In this document: positions 1-11,235 of the stretch, piece after piece
Numbering within the stretch: the first letter of the stretch is position 1
Layout: every line of letters starts with the position of its first letter
Assembly: GCA_002470465.1 (NCBI GenBank)
Contig: DKMD01000019.1
Location: forward strand, 186,001 to 250,000
Direction: 5' to 3'
DNA from: Pluralibacter sp. UBA7423
Lineage (GTDB): Bacteria > Pseudomonadota > Gammaproteobacteria > Enterobacterales > Enterobacteriaceae
DNA: 64,000 nt
Translations under genes and position numbers: made by a program
The notes under the pieces: generated by a model
What the model was told of the DNA's origin: nothing
Seen by the model: only the letters and a program-made list of their open reading frames with translations
The model's database searches: none

Positions 1-1734
1 ATGCTGAAGATGGCGCAGCCCCGCGTAGCCCATGCCAAAATCATCCAGCGCAATCCGTACCCCGGCGTTTCGCAGCGGGCGCAGAATGGCAACGGCAGCT
101 TTCGGATCGTCAATACGACGGCTTTCAGTGACTTCAAGCACCAGGGTGCCTCGCGCGATGCGATAGCGATTCAGCAGCTCAAGCATATCGGCTACCATAT
201 CCTGATGCAGCAGCTGCAGGGCCGAGAGGTTCACCGACAGCGGCAGCATAATGCCGCGGCTCTGCCACGCTGCCAGCTGGCGGCACGCCTCTTCCAGCAC
301 CCAGTAGCCGATGGTGACCATCAGTCCACAGGATTCGATGCGCTCAATCAAATCGGGCGGGAGTTCCCAACTGCCGTCCGCCTGGCGCAGACGCAGCAGC
401 GCTTCGGCGCTGGACACCTTGCCGCTGGTGATATCAATCTGCGGCTGCAGCCACACGGCAAACTGCTGATTGTCGAGGGCGGAAAGAATATCGCTCTCTT
501 CGGTCAGCCGCTGCTGCGCTTTTTCCATCTGCGCGGGATCGAAAAATTCAATTTGATTTTTACCCTTGCGACGGGCGGTAAAGGCGGCAGAAATGGCCCG
601 ACGATAGAGCTGCTCAGCGCTCAGGTCGCCGTGAAACAACGCGATCCCGATGCTGGCGCTTGGGCGCAGCTGAATGCCCTGTAACGGCAGACGCTCATTT
701 ACGATAGTGAGTACTTGCTGACCTAATGTAATCGCATGCCAGGGTTCTTTCACGCCGTGCGCCAGAATCGCGAAGTCATAGGCGCTGACCTGCGCCAGCA
801 CCATGCGCGGCGAAATCACTGATTTAAGTTTTTCCGCCAGCGTCAGCAGCAGCATCTCGCGCTGGCTCTCCTGCAGCACGCCCGCGGTGTCCTGCAAGGT
901 TTCACAGGCAACGATCATCAGCGCAGTAGTTTCTTTATGAGCGACTGTCTGCTCAAGCAGCGCCAGCAAAAACGCTTTGTTCGGCAGATGCGAAACCGGA
1001 GAGCGCGTGGAATGGCTGAGCAGCTCTTCGTGCTGTCGCAGAATGATTTGCTGATTGCGGTTATAGCTGCGCGCAAGCATGCCCAGCTCATCATCATGAT
1101 GCAGGCGCGGCACCGTCAGCTGATGACTGACACGCTCCTGCGGCGGAACATCATTCAGCTCGCGGGTCAGCGCGCGCAGTGGCCTTACGATTAGCCGGTT
1201 GATGCACCAGGTGATGGCCACGGTCAACATCAACACTAAAAGTAAGTAAGCAGTCACTAACGTCGCAAGGGCGCTCATGACGAATTTGTAAGAGCGATAA
1301 GAGTCCGACTGTAGCACCAGATAGGCCAGCGGCTGCGGGTTGGCCGGGCGCTCCAGCGAATAGAGGGGCAGAGAAATTTGCACCGGCAGCTCGAACAGGC
1401 GAGTCACCATCACCGGCACCGGGCGCTCTTCCATAAAGCGCATCCGCAGCGCCTGGAACTGGTTCGGCAGCACGACGTCGGCGCGGCTCACGATCCCGGC
1501 GGGCTTAATTCGGCCCAAAATCATTTCGGCTTCGGGGATCTCGCCTTTCAGGATGGCGGCCGAGAGCGGCTCGCGGACGGCGCGGGCGACGCTTTCCAGC
1601 TGAGTGGCAGTGGCATAACGGTTTTGTTGCACAAAATGGAACATCAAAATGGAACAAAAGACGAACACGAACACCATGGTGACAGCTGCCACCATGGCCA
1701 TTTGTTTAATTGTGAGTGAGCGACTGACGCGCAA
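1..1734 (-). CDS. pdeK: PdeK-like HAMP/GGDEF-like/EAL cyclic-di-GMP phosphodiesterase, 3' end cut by the window edge
   Basis: An open frame reads leftward off the window; 578 codons are visible, against about 650 in E. coli PdeK (YhjK). The start is taken as TTG at 1734, giving a protein beginning [12 protein letters not shown] after the start and preceded by a GGGGAG ribosome site. Visible parts in order are an N-terminal membrane helix, a periplasmic stretch, a second helix near residues 135-160, a HAMP segment, a degenerate GGDEF domain and an EAL domain. The EAL signature SAEALLRLR is at residues 442-450 and the later [11 protein letters not shown] motif is present, so the phosphodiesterase site looks intact as far as it is visible. 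It lies just downstream of bcsC on the same strand and probably removes the c-di-GMP that activates BcsA, though its physiological target is not shown by sequence. The last 70 or so residues are outside the window. Confidence 0.88.
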   Translation of the reverse strand, partial: MRVSRSLTIKQMAMVAAVTMVFVFVFCSILMFHFVQQNRYATATQLESVARAVREPLSAAILKGEIPEAEMILGRIKPAGIVSRADVVLPNQFQALRMRFMEERPVPVMVTRLFELPVQISLPLYSLERPANPQPLAYLVLQSDSYRSYKFVMSALATLVTAYLLLVLMLTVAITWCINRLIVRPLRALTRELNDVPPQERVSHQLTVPRLHHDDELGMLARSYNRNQQIILRQHEELLSHSTRSPVSHLPNKAFLLALLEQTVAHKETTALMIVACETLQDTAGVLQESQREMLLLTLAEKLKSVISPRMVLAQVSAYDFAILAHGVKEPWHAITLGQQVLTIVNERLPLQGIQLRPSASIGIALFHGDLSAEQLYRRAISAAFTARRKGKNQIEFFDPAQMEKAQQRLTEESDILSALDNQQFAVWLQPQIDITSGKVSSAEALLRLRQADGSWELPPDLIERIESCGLMVTIGYWVLEEACRQLAAWQSRGIMLPLSVNLSALQLLHQDMVADMLELLNRYRIARGTLVLEVTESRRIDDPKAAVAILRPLRNAGVRIALDDFGMGYAGLRHLQH

Positions 1735-1780
1735 ATGAACTCTCCCCAGAGTAAAACCACGCCCTCAGGCGCATCACGAT

Positions 1781-1812
1781 AACGCCGGGTTAGCATAGTT
1801 AAGCCCGGCGTT
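1781..1812. other. Perfect inverted repeat between bcsC and pdeK
   Basis: The arms AACGCCGGG and CCCGGCGTT flank a 14-nt loop, giving a strong GC-rich hairpin in the bcsC-pdeK gap. No T-run follows on either strand, so it is not a classical terminator. It could be an mRNA 3'-end stabiliser or a processing site separating bcsC from pdeK in the leftward transcript. Confidence 0.5.
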
Positions 1813-1887
1813 ACGTGATTTTCGGCACATTATACGCTAAGAGACTGCTCATCGGGATGGCAGAAAACGTATTTAAGGCGAATCTGT

Positions 1888-4800
1888 TTACCAGTCCGCG
1901 TAAGGGATTAACGGCTGCGGCGGGAGATCCATATCCCCCTGCCAGCCCGCGGCAGAATAACGCACATACAGTAACGCATGGCTTGGGGTGTAATCCTTCG
2001 CCTGCTGAATATCTATCGCCGCGCCGACAAACCAGTTCGACGTCACGCGCCGCTCGATAAGCGCGTGGGCCGTGTAGCCGGTGCCGCTACTGCTGCTGCC
2101 TTCATCCACGATGTTGCCGCCTTCAAAATTGGCGGGCAGCAGGTTTTGCAGCGGATAACGCGCCTGGGCGTTGGTCTTCGAGTGTGACCATGATACCGAA
2201 CCGCCAAGCTCCCAGGACCAGTTTTCCGTACGCTGACGCCAGTTCACCGGTACCGCAAACGACAGATACTGCTGCGGGCTGTAATACCCACCCTGGCCGA
2301 GCGTGTAGCCGCTGAGGTCTTTGTCGTAGTGCCAGATCATGTTGCTCAGGCCGACGGTGACCCGGCGATCGTTTTCGTTGATGACTTTGTAGTAATACCC
2401 CGCCATCCAGCGAGCGCGCCAGTTATCTTCCACGTTTTTACCGGTCAGCGTGTCGGCGCTTAAGGAAGCCCAGACGCCGTTGGCTTCGCCTTTGTCGTAG
2501 CTCAGGCTGACGCCGCCGCCATTGGCGCGCACGCCGCCCCAGGTAGTGCCGGTATTAGGATCTTTCTGCCCGCCAAACGCCAGCAGCGAGCTGGAGATCG
2601 GACGGCGGTGGCCTTCCAGCGTATAGCCGAGGGAGCCAATGCTGTCGCTGTAGCTCAGGCCGCCGACCACATCGACCACGTCGAAGCCCATCGGCGTGGT
2701 GCCGATATCCATGTTCCAGGTATCGTTGCGCCAGCCTACTGCAACGCTCGCGCCCCTGTCGCTCTGGCTCTTGTCGCCGCCAAAACAGGTCAGTTCAGAA
2801 CAGGTACCCCACTTCGGCGAATAGCCGCCGCCGCTTTCGGTAGAGAAATTCCCGGCGTTCATGTTGACGTAATCGCTGCGGAAGAACATCCGGCCATCCG
2901 CCAGCGGCGCGTCCACCTGAAGCAGGGTGGTGTGCGCTTTGAGATCCGAATAGCCGCCGGTACCGCTGGAGCCCCAGTAGTTGTGCTCCAGGGTCACGTT
3001 CACGTCCTGCTGACGATAGAGATCGGCGGCATCGCTGCGCACGCCGCGCTTAAGCCAGTCGTCTTTTGGGTCGTTGCGGGTCAGGCGGGTAAAGCTGTCG
3101 TTATCCTGAGGTCGGGTTGGCGTGATGCCAGCGGCAACCATTGCATCTTTATAGCCTTCCAGCGCCCGCTGAGGATCGCCGCTCCCGACCTGGAAACGCG
3201 CATTATCGCGCAGCACCAGCGCATTCTCCATGGAGGCGGGTTGCGCTTTGGCCTGCGGCACAATGCTGTTGAAGATTTGCTGTGCTTTCGCATTATCGCC
3301 AACGCTGGCATTCACCATTGCCATGCGGCGCTGCGTGTTGAGAGATGGCGTCTCATTCGCGGCAGGGATTTTAATGTGGGCCAGTTGTTCACGAGCCGCA
3401 ACCTGATTGCCATCGGCGGCATACACTTCTGCAAGGCCAAGACGAGCATCGTCGTTAGTGGCCTCTTTCGCCAGTACCGCGCTGTACTGAGTGACGGCGG
3501 TGCCCGTATCGCCGCGCTGCTGCGCCCAGTCCGCCAGCGTCAAATCAAACCGCGTGGACGGAGGCTGCTGTTTCAGCAGAGCAATCGCCCGCTCTTCATG
3601 GCCGTTATCCCGTAAAAGGTTGGCTTTTTGCAGGATCCGATCGGCCTGTAACCGGTTGTCCAGCTCCCGAATGTTATCGTTCCACTGGCTCTTCGGAAGC
3701 CGGTTGAGATGCGACAGCGCAGCCATATCCTGCCCGTTGCCGGAAAGATACAGGCTGTACGCATAGACCTGATCCGGATCGCCCGATTTCTGCCTCGCCA
3801 GATTCAGCATTAAATTATCCGCTTCGCTGCGCTGCCCGGCGCTGGCGAGATCTTTTGCCAGGCGATACGTTACCCACACATCGCCGGGGTTGAGGGCCAG
3901 CCGACGACGCTGAATTTCCGCCGCCTGCGCCCAGCGTCCCTGGCTTTCCAGCGCTTCAGCCTGCTGCGACAGGCGGTCATTAGTGAGGCTGCGCTCGATA
4001 TCGTCAATGCTTTTACGCTGGCTGGCGGAAAGCCCGTTAATAAACGCCGTCGCCTTTTCCGGCGACTCGCCGCGATAAATATTCGCCAGGCCACGCACCG
4101 CGCTGCTGTTGGTACGGTCCAGGCGCAAAGCCTGCTGGTAGTAGCGCTCGGCCGAAGCGCTGTCTTTGCGCGCCATCGCCACATCGCCAAGCCCCAGCAC
4201 CGCGTAGCTGTTGCTGCCGTCCACGCGCTGCGCCTGCTGATAAAAACGCTGTGCCTGATCGAGATGATTTGTTTTGAGCGCCGCATCGCCTTTGCGAATC
4301 AGCGGCCAGACGATTTGCCAGGCCTGCGGCTTGCTGGCTTCCACTTTCGCCACTTCTGCGGCTTTCGCCTGCTGCTGCGCTTTGGCATGGAACACCGGAT
4401 CGGCGAGCTGTTTTTGCTGATCCGCAAGCTGCCCGCGCGCTTCGTCGGCCAGGTCGCCGGTGGTGAAGAGCGTCAGAAAACGCTGGAGGGATTTCACGCT
4501 GGCGTCGCTGACCGGCTGGTTTTTGATTTGATCGTACCAGATGTCTGCCGCCGTGCCGCGCCCGGCGTTAGACTTCGCCATCTGCTCAAGCACTGTGTAG
4601 CCTTCGTCGTTGCGATTATCTCTGAACAGCATTTTGGCAAGCGTCGTCTGTAGCTGGACGTTGCCCGGCGATCGGGCATTCAGGGCTTTGAGTTTATTGA
4701 CCGCTTCGTTATGGCGGGCCGGCAAACCCGCCACCGCCGTCCAGTACTCGACGGCCAAATCGCCATCCGGCGGCGTGCCGTTGAACAGCTTGTCATACAG

Positions 4801-5199
4801 CGCGATCCCCTCAGGGATATGCCCGGTTGTGACCTGCAAACGCGCCTGCTGCAGCGCCTGACGGCCATCACCGCTGGATATCTGCATCTCGCTCAGCGAG
4901 GTTTTATAGGCATCAGAATCCGGCGCGAGGGTTTTGAGACGATCGAGCTGCTTTTTCGCGCCCGCGGTATCGCCCTGGCGCAGCTCATAGCGCATGCGGG
5001 CGGCAATCACCTGCGGGTCATCCGGCGCAATCAGCTCAAGACGGTAGAGCGACTGGCGCACCAAATCGTCACGTTTAGCCGCCTCGCCAAGACGTACCTG
5101 GTTCAGCAGCTGCTGTTGCGCCGACGAATCGGCGTGCGCCAGGGGCATCAGCGTCATGCCGAGCGAAAGGCTGAGTAAACTTAATGAGAACTTACGCAT
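1888..5199 (-). CDS. bcsC: Cellulose synthase outer-membrane export protein BcsC, shortened TPR region
   Basis: The 1103-residue protein starts with a signal peptide ([18 protein letters not shown], cleavage after AHA). It continues as a long tetratricopeptide-repeat periplasmic scaffold and ends in a 16-strand-type porin barrel from about residue 740, closing on IPYADW. In the family the barrel is the outer-membrane exit for the glucan and the TPRs bridge to peptidoglycan and the inner-membrane synthase. E. coli BcsC is 1157 residues. Here about 54 residues are missing: where E. coli has further TPR helices, this protein has a short Ala/Lys/Glu-rich linker at residues 271-303 (window 4291-4389) and then resumes at GDAALK. 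The frame is intact, so this is a length variant rather than a pseudogene. The start overlaps the bcsZ stop by 19 nt, which implies translational coupling in bcsRQABZC. Confidence 0.95.
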   Translation of the reverse strand: MRKFSLSLLSLSLGMTLMPLAHADSSAQQQLLNQVRLGEAAKRDDLVRQSLYRLELIAPDDPQVIAARMRYELRQGDTAGAKKQLDRLKTLAPDSDAYKTSLSEMQISSGDGRQALQQARLQVTTGHIPEGIALYDKLFNGTPPDGDLAVEYWTAVAGLPARHNEAVNKLKALNARSPGNVQLQTTLAKMLFRDNRNDEGYTVLEQMAKSNAGRGTAADIWYDQIKNQPVSDASVKSLQRFLTLFTTGDLADEARGQLADQQKQLADPVFHAKAQQQAKAAEVAKVEASKPQAWQIVWPLIRKGDAALKTNHLDQAQRFYQQAQRVDGSNSYAVLGLGDVAMARKDSASAERYYQQALRLDRTNSSAVRGLANIYRGESPEKATAFINGLSASQRKSIDDIERSLTNDRLSQQAEALESQGRWAQAAEIQRRRLALNPGDVWVTYRLAKDLASAGQRSEADNLMLNLARQKSGDPDQVYAYSLYLSGNGQDMAALSHLNRLPKSQWNDNIRELDNRLQADRILQKANLLRDNGHEERAIALLKQQPPSTRFDLTLADWAQQRGDTGTAVTQYSAVLAKEATNDDARLGLAEVYAADGNQVAAREQLAHIKIPAANETPSLNTQRRMAMVNASVGDNAKAQQIFNSIVPQAKAQPASMENALVLRDNARFQVGSGDPQRALEGYKDAMVAAGITPTRPQDNDSFTRLTRNDPKDDWLKRGVRSDAADLYRQQDVNVTLEHNYWGSSGTGGYSDLKAHTTLLQVDAPLADGRMFFRSDYVNMNAGNFSTESGGGYSPKWGTCSELTCFGGDKSQSDRGASVAVGWRNDTWNMDIGTTPMGFDVVDVVGGLSYSDSIGSLGYTLEGHRRPISSSLLAFGGQKDPNTGTTWGGVRANGGGVSLSYDKGEANGVWASLSADTLTGKNVEDNWRARWMAGYYYKVINENDRRVTVGLSNMIWHYDKDLSGYTLGQGGYYSPQQYLSFAVPVNWRQRTENWSWELGGSVSWSHSKTNAQARYPLQNLLPANFEGGNIVDEGSSSSGTGYTAHALIERRVTSNWFVGAAIDIQQAKDYTPSHALLYVRYSAAGWQGDMDLPPQPLIPYADW

Positions 5200-6290
5200 T
5201 CCTGGCCCCAGTCAGGTAGAAGTTCACCGCGGGCGGTGAAACGAAAACGATGTTGATCCCATCCTTGCCCGAACAGGGTCAGAACATAGCTGTAATAGGC
5301 GTCATTGCCGGGGAAACGATCGGCGACACGCTGGCGTTGTACCGCCTGGGCATCGCGATTTTGCAGAAACGGCAGCAGCGAGGCAGAGAAGCCCACCGGG
5401 CCGTTGCCCTCCATCTTCCCGGTGGCAATATCAATTTTTTCAGGCGGTAGCCCCGCCTTTTCTGTTTGGGTCGCCATCGGCCTGAACTTCGCCAGCAGCC
5501 GCGCCTTGTGCGGATCGGCATCATTAAGCATGCCGGTCCACAGATAAACGCGGATGGCGTCATAGCTGCCAACAAGCGTCTTGTCCTGCTTCAGCTGCCA
5601 GCCTTTTTTCTTGTCAAAGCGCACCCAGTTGGGCGAGTAGCCTTTCGGTGCGGTTTCCAGCAGCAGGCGTAAATTGGTGGCCTGCAGCGCATTCCACGGC
5701 GCGCCGAAGCGTACGAAGTAGCTGGCAAGCTGCGGCGGAAGATAGCTGGGATTGAAGCGCCAGCCCGCGTCATCCGCGAAGCCGACCTTGCCCGGCAGCA
5801 GCATTGAACCCAGCCCCGGCACCTTCACCACTTCTTCACTGGCAATACGCGACAGCAGCGCTTTGCCGGTCGCGGTGTAGTCCGGCATCTTCCACAGGCG
5901 GCCTGCTTCCAGCAGCGACCAGGCAATCCAGACGTCGGCGTCAGACGCGGAATTGCCGTCGAGCACCGTCCAGCTGTCGTTCCCTTTTTTGCCCCACAGC
6001 CAGCCGGGCAGACGCGCTTTTAAATCGCCCTCCGCCAGATTGTTCTGCGTCCAGTTGAACAGCGAGGCGAACGCCTCACGATCGTTGGCGGCCAGGGCAA
6101 AGAACAGCGCGTAGCTCTGCCCTTCCGAAGTGGTAATTTTGCGGGCGTCGCTCGGGTCAATCACCCGGCCGCCGTCGCTGATATAATCCTGTTTAAACTG
6201 CTCCCACGCGGGCCAGTCGCAGGCGGCTGAGGCCTGCAACGTAGCCAGCAGAAGTAGCGCGAGGGATCCCTGGCGTACGCCTTTCATCAT
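5181..6290 (-). CDS. bcsZ: Periplasmic endo-1,4-beta-glucanase BcsZ (GH8)
   Basis: The 369-residue protein has a signal peptide ending ASA, just before C24, and a glycoside-hydrolase family 8 (alpha/alpha)6 barrel. E. coli BcsZ is 368 residues. The general-acid glutamate is in TTSEGQSY (E56), and the aspartate of [11 protein letters not shown] fits the catalytic base seen in the E. coli enzyme. BcsZ trims nascent cellulose in the periplasm and limits the amount and length of product exported through BcsC. It begins 3 nt after the bcsB stop and its end overlaps bcsC, so it sits tightly inside the leftward bcs operon. Two tandem ATG codons (6290 and 6287) are possible starts; the choice does not affect the signal peptide. 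Confidence 0.96.
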   Translation of the reverse strand: MMKGVRQGSLALLLLATLQASAACDWPAWEQFKQDYISDGGRVIDPSDARKITTSEGQSYALFFALAANDREAFASLFNWTQNNLAEGDLKARLPGWLWGKKGNDSWTVLDGNSASDADVWIAWSLLEAGRLWKMPDYTATGKALLSRIASEEVVKVPGLGSMLLPGKVGFADDAGWRFNPSYLPPQLASYFVRFGAPWNALQATNLRLLLETAPKGYSPNWVRFDKKKGWQLKQDKTLVGSYDAIRVYLWTGMLNDADPHKARLLAKFRPMATQTEKAGLPPEKIDIATGKMEGNGPVGFSASLLPFLQNRDAQAVQRQRVADRFPGNDAYYSYVLTLFGQGWDQHRFRFTARGELLPDWGQECVSSH

Positions 6291-6293
6291 CTT

Positions 6294-8606
6294 TTACTCA
6301 TCATCCGGATCCAGGCGGCGGCGGCTCAGGATACGCAGCAGTCGCCACAGCACCCACGCCAGCAGCACAACGCTCAGCGCCGCAAGAATGGACAATAAAA
6401 TCGGGTGGTTGGAGAGCGCAAACCACACGCGCTCATACCACGGCAGATGGCCAACGTAATAGACATCGCCCACGCGCAGACTGTTCACACCGGACTCACG
6501 AATCACCGAAACGGAGCCAAACATCGCCGCACGCTTGCCGCTGTCGTTCAGTGCATCGTTCAACAGCTCAAAGCCGCGCGGGCTGTCGGCCATCAGGGCG
6601 ATGACGCTGCGCTGATCGTGGTACGGCGACTGGAAGCCAACGATCGCGGCCATCGGGCCTTTCGAACTGACGGTAGCCTGCGCCATCGGCTGACGTTCGT
6701 CATCGTCGAGCCTTACCGAGGCCAGCTCGTTATGCCGCTGCGGCGTTTTCACCCAGCTCTGGGTAGCATTGACCAGCAGGTCGATATGGCGGTCGTCTTT
6801 CAGTTTTTCCGGGATCTTACCGATGAGCAGGATGTCTGCATCATGCTTTTGCATCTCGACAGGATCGTCGGTCAGCTTCAGGTTTGCGCCGGTCAGACCG
6901 ACCTGGCCGCCGATGGTTGCTACGGTGTCCAGCATCGTGCTGACCTGGCCCTGCGTCGGATCCTTCGGCATCACGATGAGCGTATCGGAGAGATCCGCCA
7001 TGCGGCTGAACGGGAAGCCCGCGTTGGCAAACGAACGCAGATCCGGCATCGCCAGGAAGTGATAGTAGTCAGAAAAATCGATCGTGGAATCGTCACCAAT
7101 TACTACGTTATTTTTCACCGGCTGGAAGGTTATACAGTTCTCAATGGTTCCGCCGGGCATCGGGTTCATGTACTGGAAGTCGAAGCGCAGCTGGTTGGCG
7201 GCCCCCAGGCGCAGCGCCGGGATCGATACTTCATTTTTGCCGTCCAGCAGCCCCTGCACAATCGGCAGACGCAGCAGCAGGCCCTTCGTTTCATCGCTGC
7301 TGCTCAGGTTATACGACTGCAGGAACTGGTTATTGAGGTTGATATCCATCCGCGAGCTGTCTTTGATAGCCGGCTGGGTGTAGCGATATTTCAGATCCAT
7401 ATCGATGCCGTTGCTGCGCATCAGATAGAGATCCGGTGGCAGATTTAACGACAGGGTGATCGACGCCGGTTCAAGCCCGCTGGACTGCAGCTGCTGATCG
7501 TAAGTTTTCAGTTCGCCGAAGGTGACCGGGCGGTCGGTGCGCACCCAGTTCGGCGCATCGTAGGGTTTACGCGCCAGCAGCGACTTCACTTCGTCGACGG
7601 TGACGGTGTCGCCACGGAACAGAATATTACCCGCCGCAATACCTTCCGCCGCCTGGAGCAGGTCTTTGTCGTCACGCCCGAAAATCACCAGCAGCTTCAG
7701 ATATGGCTTTTCAGGGTTGTTAATCATCTGGATGGTTGGAGCCTGCACCTGCGGATAATCACGCAGGAAGTCCGGGCGCTTATCGTTGGTGGCGAAGACG
7801 ATGGCGTTTCTGTCCGGCAGCTGGTTATACAGCACCGGGAACGTCTGCCCGCGCCAGCCTGCTCGTGCGCCAAACCAGGAGGCGATGACCGCCGCGGCTT
7901 TTTGCTGAGTGCTGTCAGGCGCGCCTGCAAAGACCATCGGGAGATTGAGCTGGCGATTGTCGCGGGCGTCGAAAAACGGGATCGGGAAGTGGGACAGGTC
8001 GTTTTTCACGTCCAGCTGCTGGAGGGTCAAATCCAGCGAGGTGTTACGCGCCACATCCAGCCACAGCGTGGTGCTGGCCGGGTTTTCACATACGTCGCGG
8101 TAGTGGCCGACAAACTCCAGCCGCACGGTGTTCAGGTCGGTAATGTAGAGCGGATCGACCGGCACCTGAGCCATCACTTTTTTGCCCAGCTGCTCTTTGG
8201 TGACAGGCAGGACACCCATCAACTCTTCGTTGAGATAAACCTTCAACTGCGACTGCACCGGCAGCAACGATGGCGATGGCGTATAGACGAGGTTCAGCAG
8301 CGCTTTCGACACCACCTCATCGCTGCGGGTGCCAAACTGCACCGAACCGGTTGGGTTTGAGCCTCTCAGCACCATGCTGCCCGGCGCGGGCGCAATCTGC
8401 GCAAAGCTGAGCTTCACGTCCCGCGACGGAGAGCTTTCAACCACCGCAGGTGCGGTAGCGGCGTCAGCATTGACCGCCGCAGGGTCGGTAATAGTGGGGT
8501 CGACCGTCGCGGGGGTCGCCACCGTAGTTTCAGAGAAGGTAGTCACGGGGACCAAAGCGCTCATGCCCACAGCCGCTGCGCACATCCAGGAAAGTTTTCT
8601 TTTCAT
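6294..8606 (-). CDS. bcsB: Cellulose synthase periplasmic subunit BcsB
   Basis: The 770-residue protein has a signal peptide (MKRKLSWMCAAAVGMSALVP), a variable Thr/Ala-rich linker, and two repeats of carbohydrate-binding plus flavodoxin-like domains that guide the glucan across the periplasm. It ends in one C-terminal membrane anchor, HPILLSILAALSVVLLAW, followed by a basic tail. That anchor is required for BcsA activity in the family. The start is placed at 8606 because MKRKL matches E. coli BcsB (779 residues). The frame stays open upstream to 8642, which would add 12 residues ahead of a normal signal peptide and is less likely. The gene follows bcsA after 10 nt. Confidence 0.95.
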   Translation of the reverse strand: MKRKLSWMCAAAVGMSALVPVTTFSETTVATPATVDPTITDPAAVNADAATAPAVVESSPSRDVKLSFAQIAPAPGSMVLRGSNPTGSVQFGTRSDEVVSKALLNLVYTPSPSLLPVQSQLKVYLNEELMGVLPVTKEQLGKKVMAQVPVDPLYITDLNTVRLEFVGHYRDVCENPASTTLWLDVARNTSLDLTLQQLDVKNDLSHFPIPFFDARDNRQLNLPMVFAGAPDSTQQKAAAVIASWFGARAGWRGQTFPVLYNQLPDRNAIVFATNDKRPDFLRDYPQVQAPTIQMINNPEKPYLKLLVIFGRDDKDLLQAAEGIAAGNILFRGDTVTVDEVKSLLARKPYDAPNWVRTDRPVTFGELKTYDQQLQSSGLEPASITLSLNLPPDLYLMRSNGIDMDLKYRYTQPAIKDSSRMDINLNNQFLQSYNLSSSDETKGLLLRLPIVQGLLDGKNEVSIPALRLGAANQLRFDFQYMNPMPGGTIENCITFQPVKNNVVIGDDSTIDFSDYYHFLAMPDLRSFANAGFPFSRMADLSDTLIVMPKDPTQGQVSTMLDTVATIGGQVGLTGANLKLTDDPVEMQKHDADILLIGKIPEKLKDDRHIDLLVNATQSWVKTPQRHNELASVRLDDDERQPMAQATVSSKGPMAAIVGFQSPYHDQRSVIALMADSPRGFELLNDALNDSGKRAAMFGSVSVIRESGVNSLRVGDVYYVGHLPWYERVWFALSNHPILLSILAALSVVLLAWVLWRLLRILSRRRLDPDDE

Positions 8607-8616
8607 CGTATAGTCA

Positions 8617-11235
8617 TCATTGTTGAGCCAGTGCCGGTTCACGGAGTGTCGTTACCGCGCTGCGCTCCGGGCGACGCGGTATGAAAGAGACAATCCAGGC
8701 GACGAGAGAGAGAAGCGATCGGAAGATAAATTTCACCGAAGGCGGCGCGAACTCCGCAAGGTGGCGATAGCCACGGAACCCCAGTTTCAAAATGTCCAGC
8801 ATGCTTTCCAGCGGTTTGTCTTCCGGATAGCTGTCCTGCCACAGCGCCCAGGTATCGGCGCGGGCGAACGTACACTGAACAAAATCAATATGCTGCTGCG
8901 TCGACATCGGCAGCAGCTTCAGGCCAACTTCGCTACCGAATACACGAGTGACCTGCATCGGGAAGGCGTACTCCTGCTGGCCGCGTTTGAGCAGCAGGCT
9001 GACGTTCTGTCCTTCCAGCACCTGCGCCTTACCGTTAATTTTCAGGCCGACGCCGCCGTCAGAAAAATCATGCAGCGTACAGGAGAAGAGATGTCCGTCT
9101 TCGCGGGCAATCGCCGCCGGCATTCTCATCTCGACGCGGTGGGAACGACGCACCTGTTTGCTTTCCACGGACACCGCCACCGCGCCGCCGAGGATAATCA
9201 GGTTATAGAACACCCACACGATACTGACCCAGACGGTCAAAATTTCATTCTCAGGACCGGTAAAATAACGCCAGATGCCCATGGCTACGCCAACCAGGTT
9301 GAGGATAACCAGCAGGAGATAGGGCCGTGAAATCACCCAGTCGACATACTCCTCTTTCACCAGGCCGCCCTTCGCCGTCACGTTAAAAGTGCCGATTTTC
9401 GGGTTAATCAACGCCACAATGGTCGGCGGCGCGATGTACCAGGCCAGTACGGTTTCGTAGATTTCACTCCAGAACGAGTGGCGGTATTTGCCCTGAATCT
9501 TCGAGTTGGTGAGGCTCGCATGAATCATGTGCGGCAGGACGAAAAGAGCAATCATCAGCGCCGGTGCGTAAATGATGTAGGCATGCAGCAGCAGAAACGC
9601 CAGCGGCGCGGTCAGGAAGATAAGCCGCGGCACGCCGGAGAGGAAGTGGAGCATGGCGTTGGCATAGCAGAGGCGCTGTGGCCACTTCAGGCCTTTACCA
9701 AACAGCGGGTTATCCATACGGAAAATTTGCACCATCCCGCGCGCCCAGCGAATACGCTGGCCAATGTGTGCTGACAGGCTTTCTGTCGCCAGCCCCGCCG
9801 CCTGTGGAATACGCATGTAGGCAGAGGTATAGCCACGACGGTGTAAACGCAGCGACGTGTGCGCATCTTCGGTAACAGTCTCCACGGCGATACCACCGAC
9901 TTCATCCAGCGGCCCACGGCGGATCACCGCGCAGGAACCACAGAAGAACGTCGCATCCCACATGTCATTGCCGTCCTGCACCAGGCCGTAGAACAACGTG
10001 CCTTCGTTGGGCGTTTTACGGAAGCGCCCGAGGTTACGTTCAAACGGATCGGGAGAGAAAAAGTGATGCGGCGTCTGCATGACGCCCAGTTTTTTGTCCT
10101 TCAGGAACCAGCCGACGGTCATTTGCAGGAAGGAGCGCGTCGGCACGTGGTCACAGTCGAAGATGGAAACAAGCTCCCCTTTCGCCAGCTTCAGCGCGTT
10201 ATTGATGTTGCCTGCTTTTGCATGCTCATGGGTCGTTCGCGCAACGTATTCCACTTCAACGTCTTTGGCGAACTGGCGAAACTCTTCACGCCCACCGTCG
10301 TCGAGGATCCAGATTTTGAGTTTGTCTTTCGGCCAGTCAATCCCGAGCGACGCGTACACGGTGTTTTTCACCACGTTCAGGTCTTCGTTATAGGTCGGGA
10401 TGAAGATATCCACCGACGGCCAAAGCGCCATGTCTTTCGGCAGCGGCACCGGCATGCGGTTCAGCGGCCAGATAACCTGGAAATACCCGAGCACCAGCAC
10501 TATCCAGGCGTAAGTCTCGGCGAACAGCAGAGTCAGGCCGCACACCAGGCTCACGGGGTCATTCCAGTTCAGCGTCGAGGTGTAGCGCCACCAGATGTAG
10601 CGGCAGGAGACCGTAAGCGACAGCACCACCAGCATCAGCGCCGAGAAGCGCCCCGGCATCCGGCGTACCAGCAGCGCCACGCCCCACAGCAGCAGCAGGA
10701 AGATAAACTGCGACAGCGGGTTAAACGGCTGCGTCACGCAGACCAACGCCAGCAGCAGTGAACAGAACACCACAACCCCAAGAATGATTTTTCGCGTTTT
10801 TGGGTTGACGTGCGCCAGCTCTTTTTTATGGTCAAGGTGGGCAGTTTTCTTGCTCATCCTTTCAGGCAAATCTTCCATCCATTGATGGTAGCGCCCACGC
10901 GCGCTGGTCATGGTTTTCAGCCTTTTCCAGTCGACATTTTTCTTCTCGTCAACGGGCCGGGTCACCACCAGCCACAGGCTTTGCAACAGATAGCGCAGCG
11001 GGTCGAGAGGCCGCGGGCGATGGGCGTTAATGTGCGGATAAAATGCGGCATGGTTTGCACGAATGCGCTGCCAGCGCGGGAGTTCCAGGGGGAGGAAGAT
11101 CCAGGCCAGTGCCACCCACAGGCAGCCCATCGTCGCCGCGAGCCACGAGGCTTTATGTTGACGGTAGTCAAGGTAACGCGCACGCAACCGCGCCCCGGCT
11201 TCAGGGGCCAGCAGCAGAGCGGTGAGGCGAATCAT
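8617..11235 (-). CDS. bcsA: Cellulose synthase catalytic subunit BcsA (c-di-GMP-activated, GT2)
   Basis: Starting at 11235 gives 872 residues, the length of E. coli BcsA, and an ATGA overlap with the bcsQ stop. The frame is open further upstream to 11283, but that would add 16 unrelated residues. BcsA polymerises UDP-glucose into beta-1,4-glucan in the inner membrane. Family-2 glycosyltransferase signatures are visible in order: the ILDDGG motif, FDCDH, the TED catalytic-base motif in VETVTEDAH, and the QRIRW product-gating motif. Membrane helices flank the GT core. A C-terminal PilZ domain with the RRSHR c-di-GMP-binding motif and a downstream DFSDGGVGLK stretch follows. Together these show a c-di-GMP-regulated synthase. 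The paired BcsB is encoded immediately downstream. Confidence 0.97.
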   Translation of the reverse strand: MIRLTALLLAPEAGARLRARYLDYRQHKASWLAATMGCLWVALAWIFLPLELPRWQRIRANHAAFYPHINAHRPRPLDPLRYLLQSLWLVVTRPVDEKKNVDWKRLKTMTSARGRYHQWMEDLPERMSKKTAHLDHKKELAHVNPKTRKIILGVVVFCSLLLALVCVTQPFNPLSQFIFLLLLWGVALLVRRMPGRFSALMLVVLSLTVSCRYIWWRYTSTLNWNDPVSLVCGLTLLFAETYAWIVLVLGYFQVIWPLNRMPVPLPKDMALWPSVDIFIPTYNEDLNVVKNTVYASLGIDWPKDKLKIWILDDGGREEFRQFAKDVEVEYVARTTHEHAKAGNINNALKLAKGELVSIFDCDHVPTRSFLQMTVGWFLKDKKLGVMQTPHHFFSPDPFERNLGRFRKTPNEGTLFYGLVQDGNDMWDATFFCGSCAVIRRGPLDEVGGIAVETVTEDAHTSLRLHRRGYTSAYMRIPQAAGLATESLSAHIGQRIRWARGMVQIFRMDNPLFGKGLKWPQRLCYANAMLHFLSGVPRLIFLTAPLAFLLLHAYIIYAPALMIALFVLPHMIHASLTNSKIQGKYRHSFWSEIYETVLAWYIAPPTIVALINPKIGTFNVTAKGGLVKEEYVDWVISRPYLLLVILNLVGVAMGIWRYFTGPENEILTVWVSIVWVFYNLIILGGAVAVSVESKQVRRSHRVEMRMPAAIAREDGHLFSCTLHDFSDGGVGLKINGKAQVLEGQNVSLLLKRGQQEYAFPMQVTRVFGSEVGLKLLPMSTQQHIDFVQCTFARADTWALWQDSYPEDKPLESMLDILKLGFRGYRHLAEFAPPSVKFIFRSLLSLVAWIVSFIPRRPERSAVTTLREPALAQQ

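Noticed and set aside
4291..4389. BcsC considered as a frameshifted pseudogene
   Set aside because: The frame is open from signal peptide to the terminal IPYADW, and both flanks match the family in the same frame.
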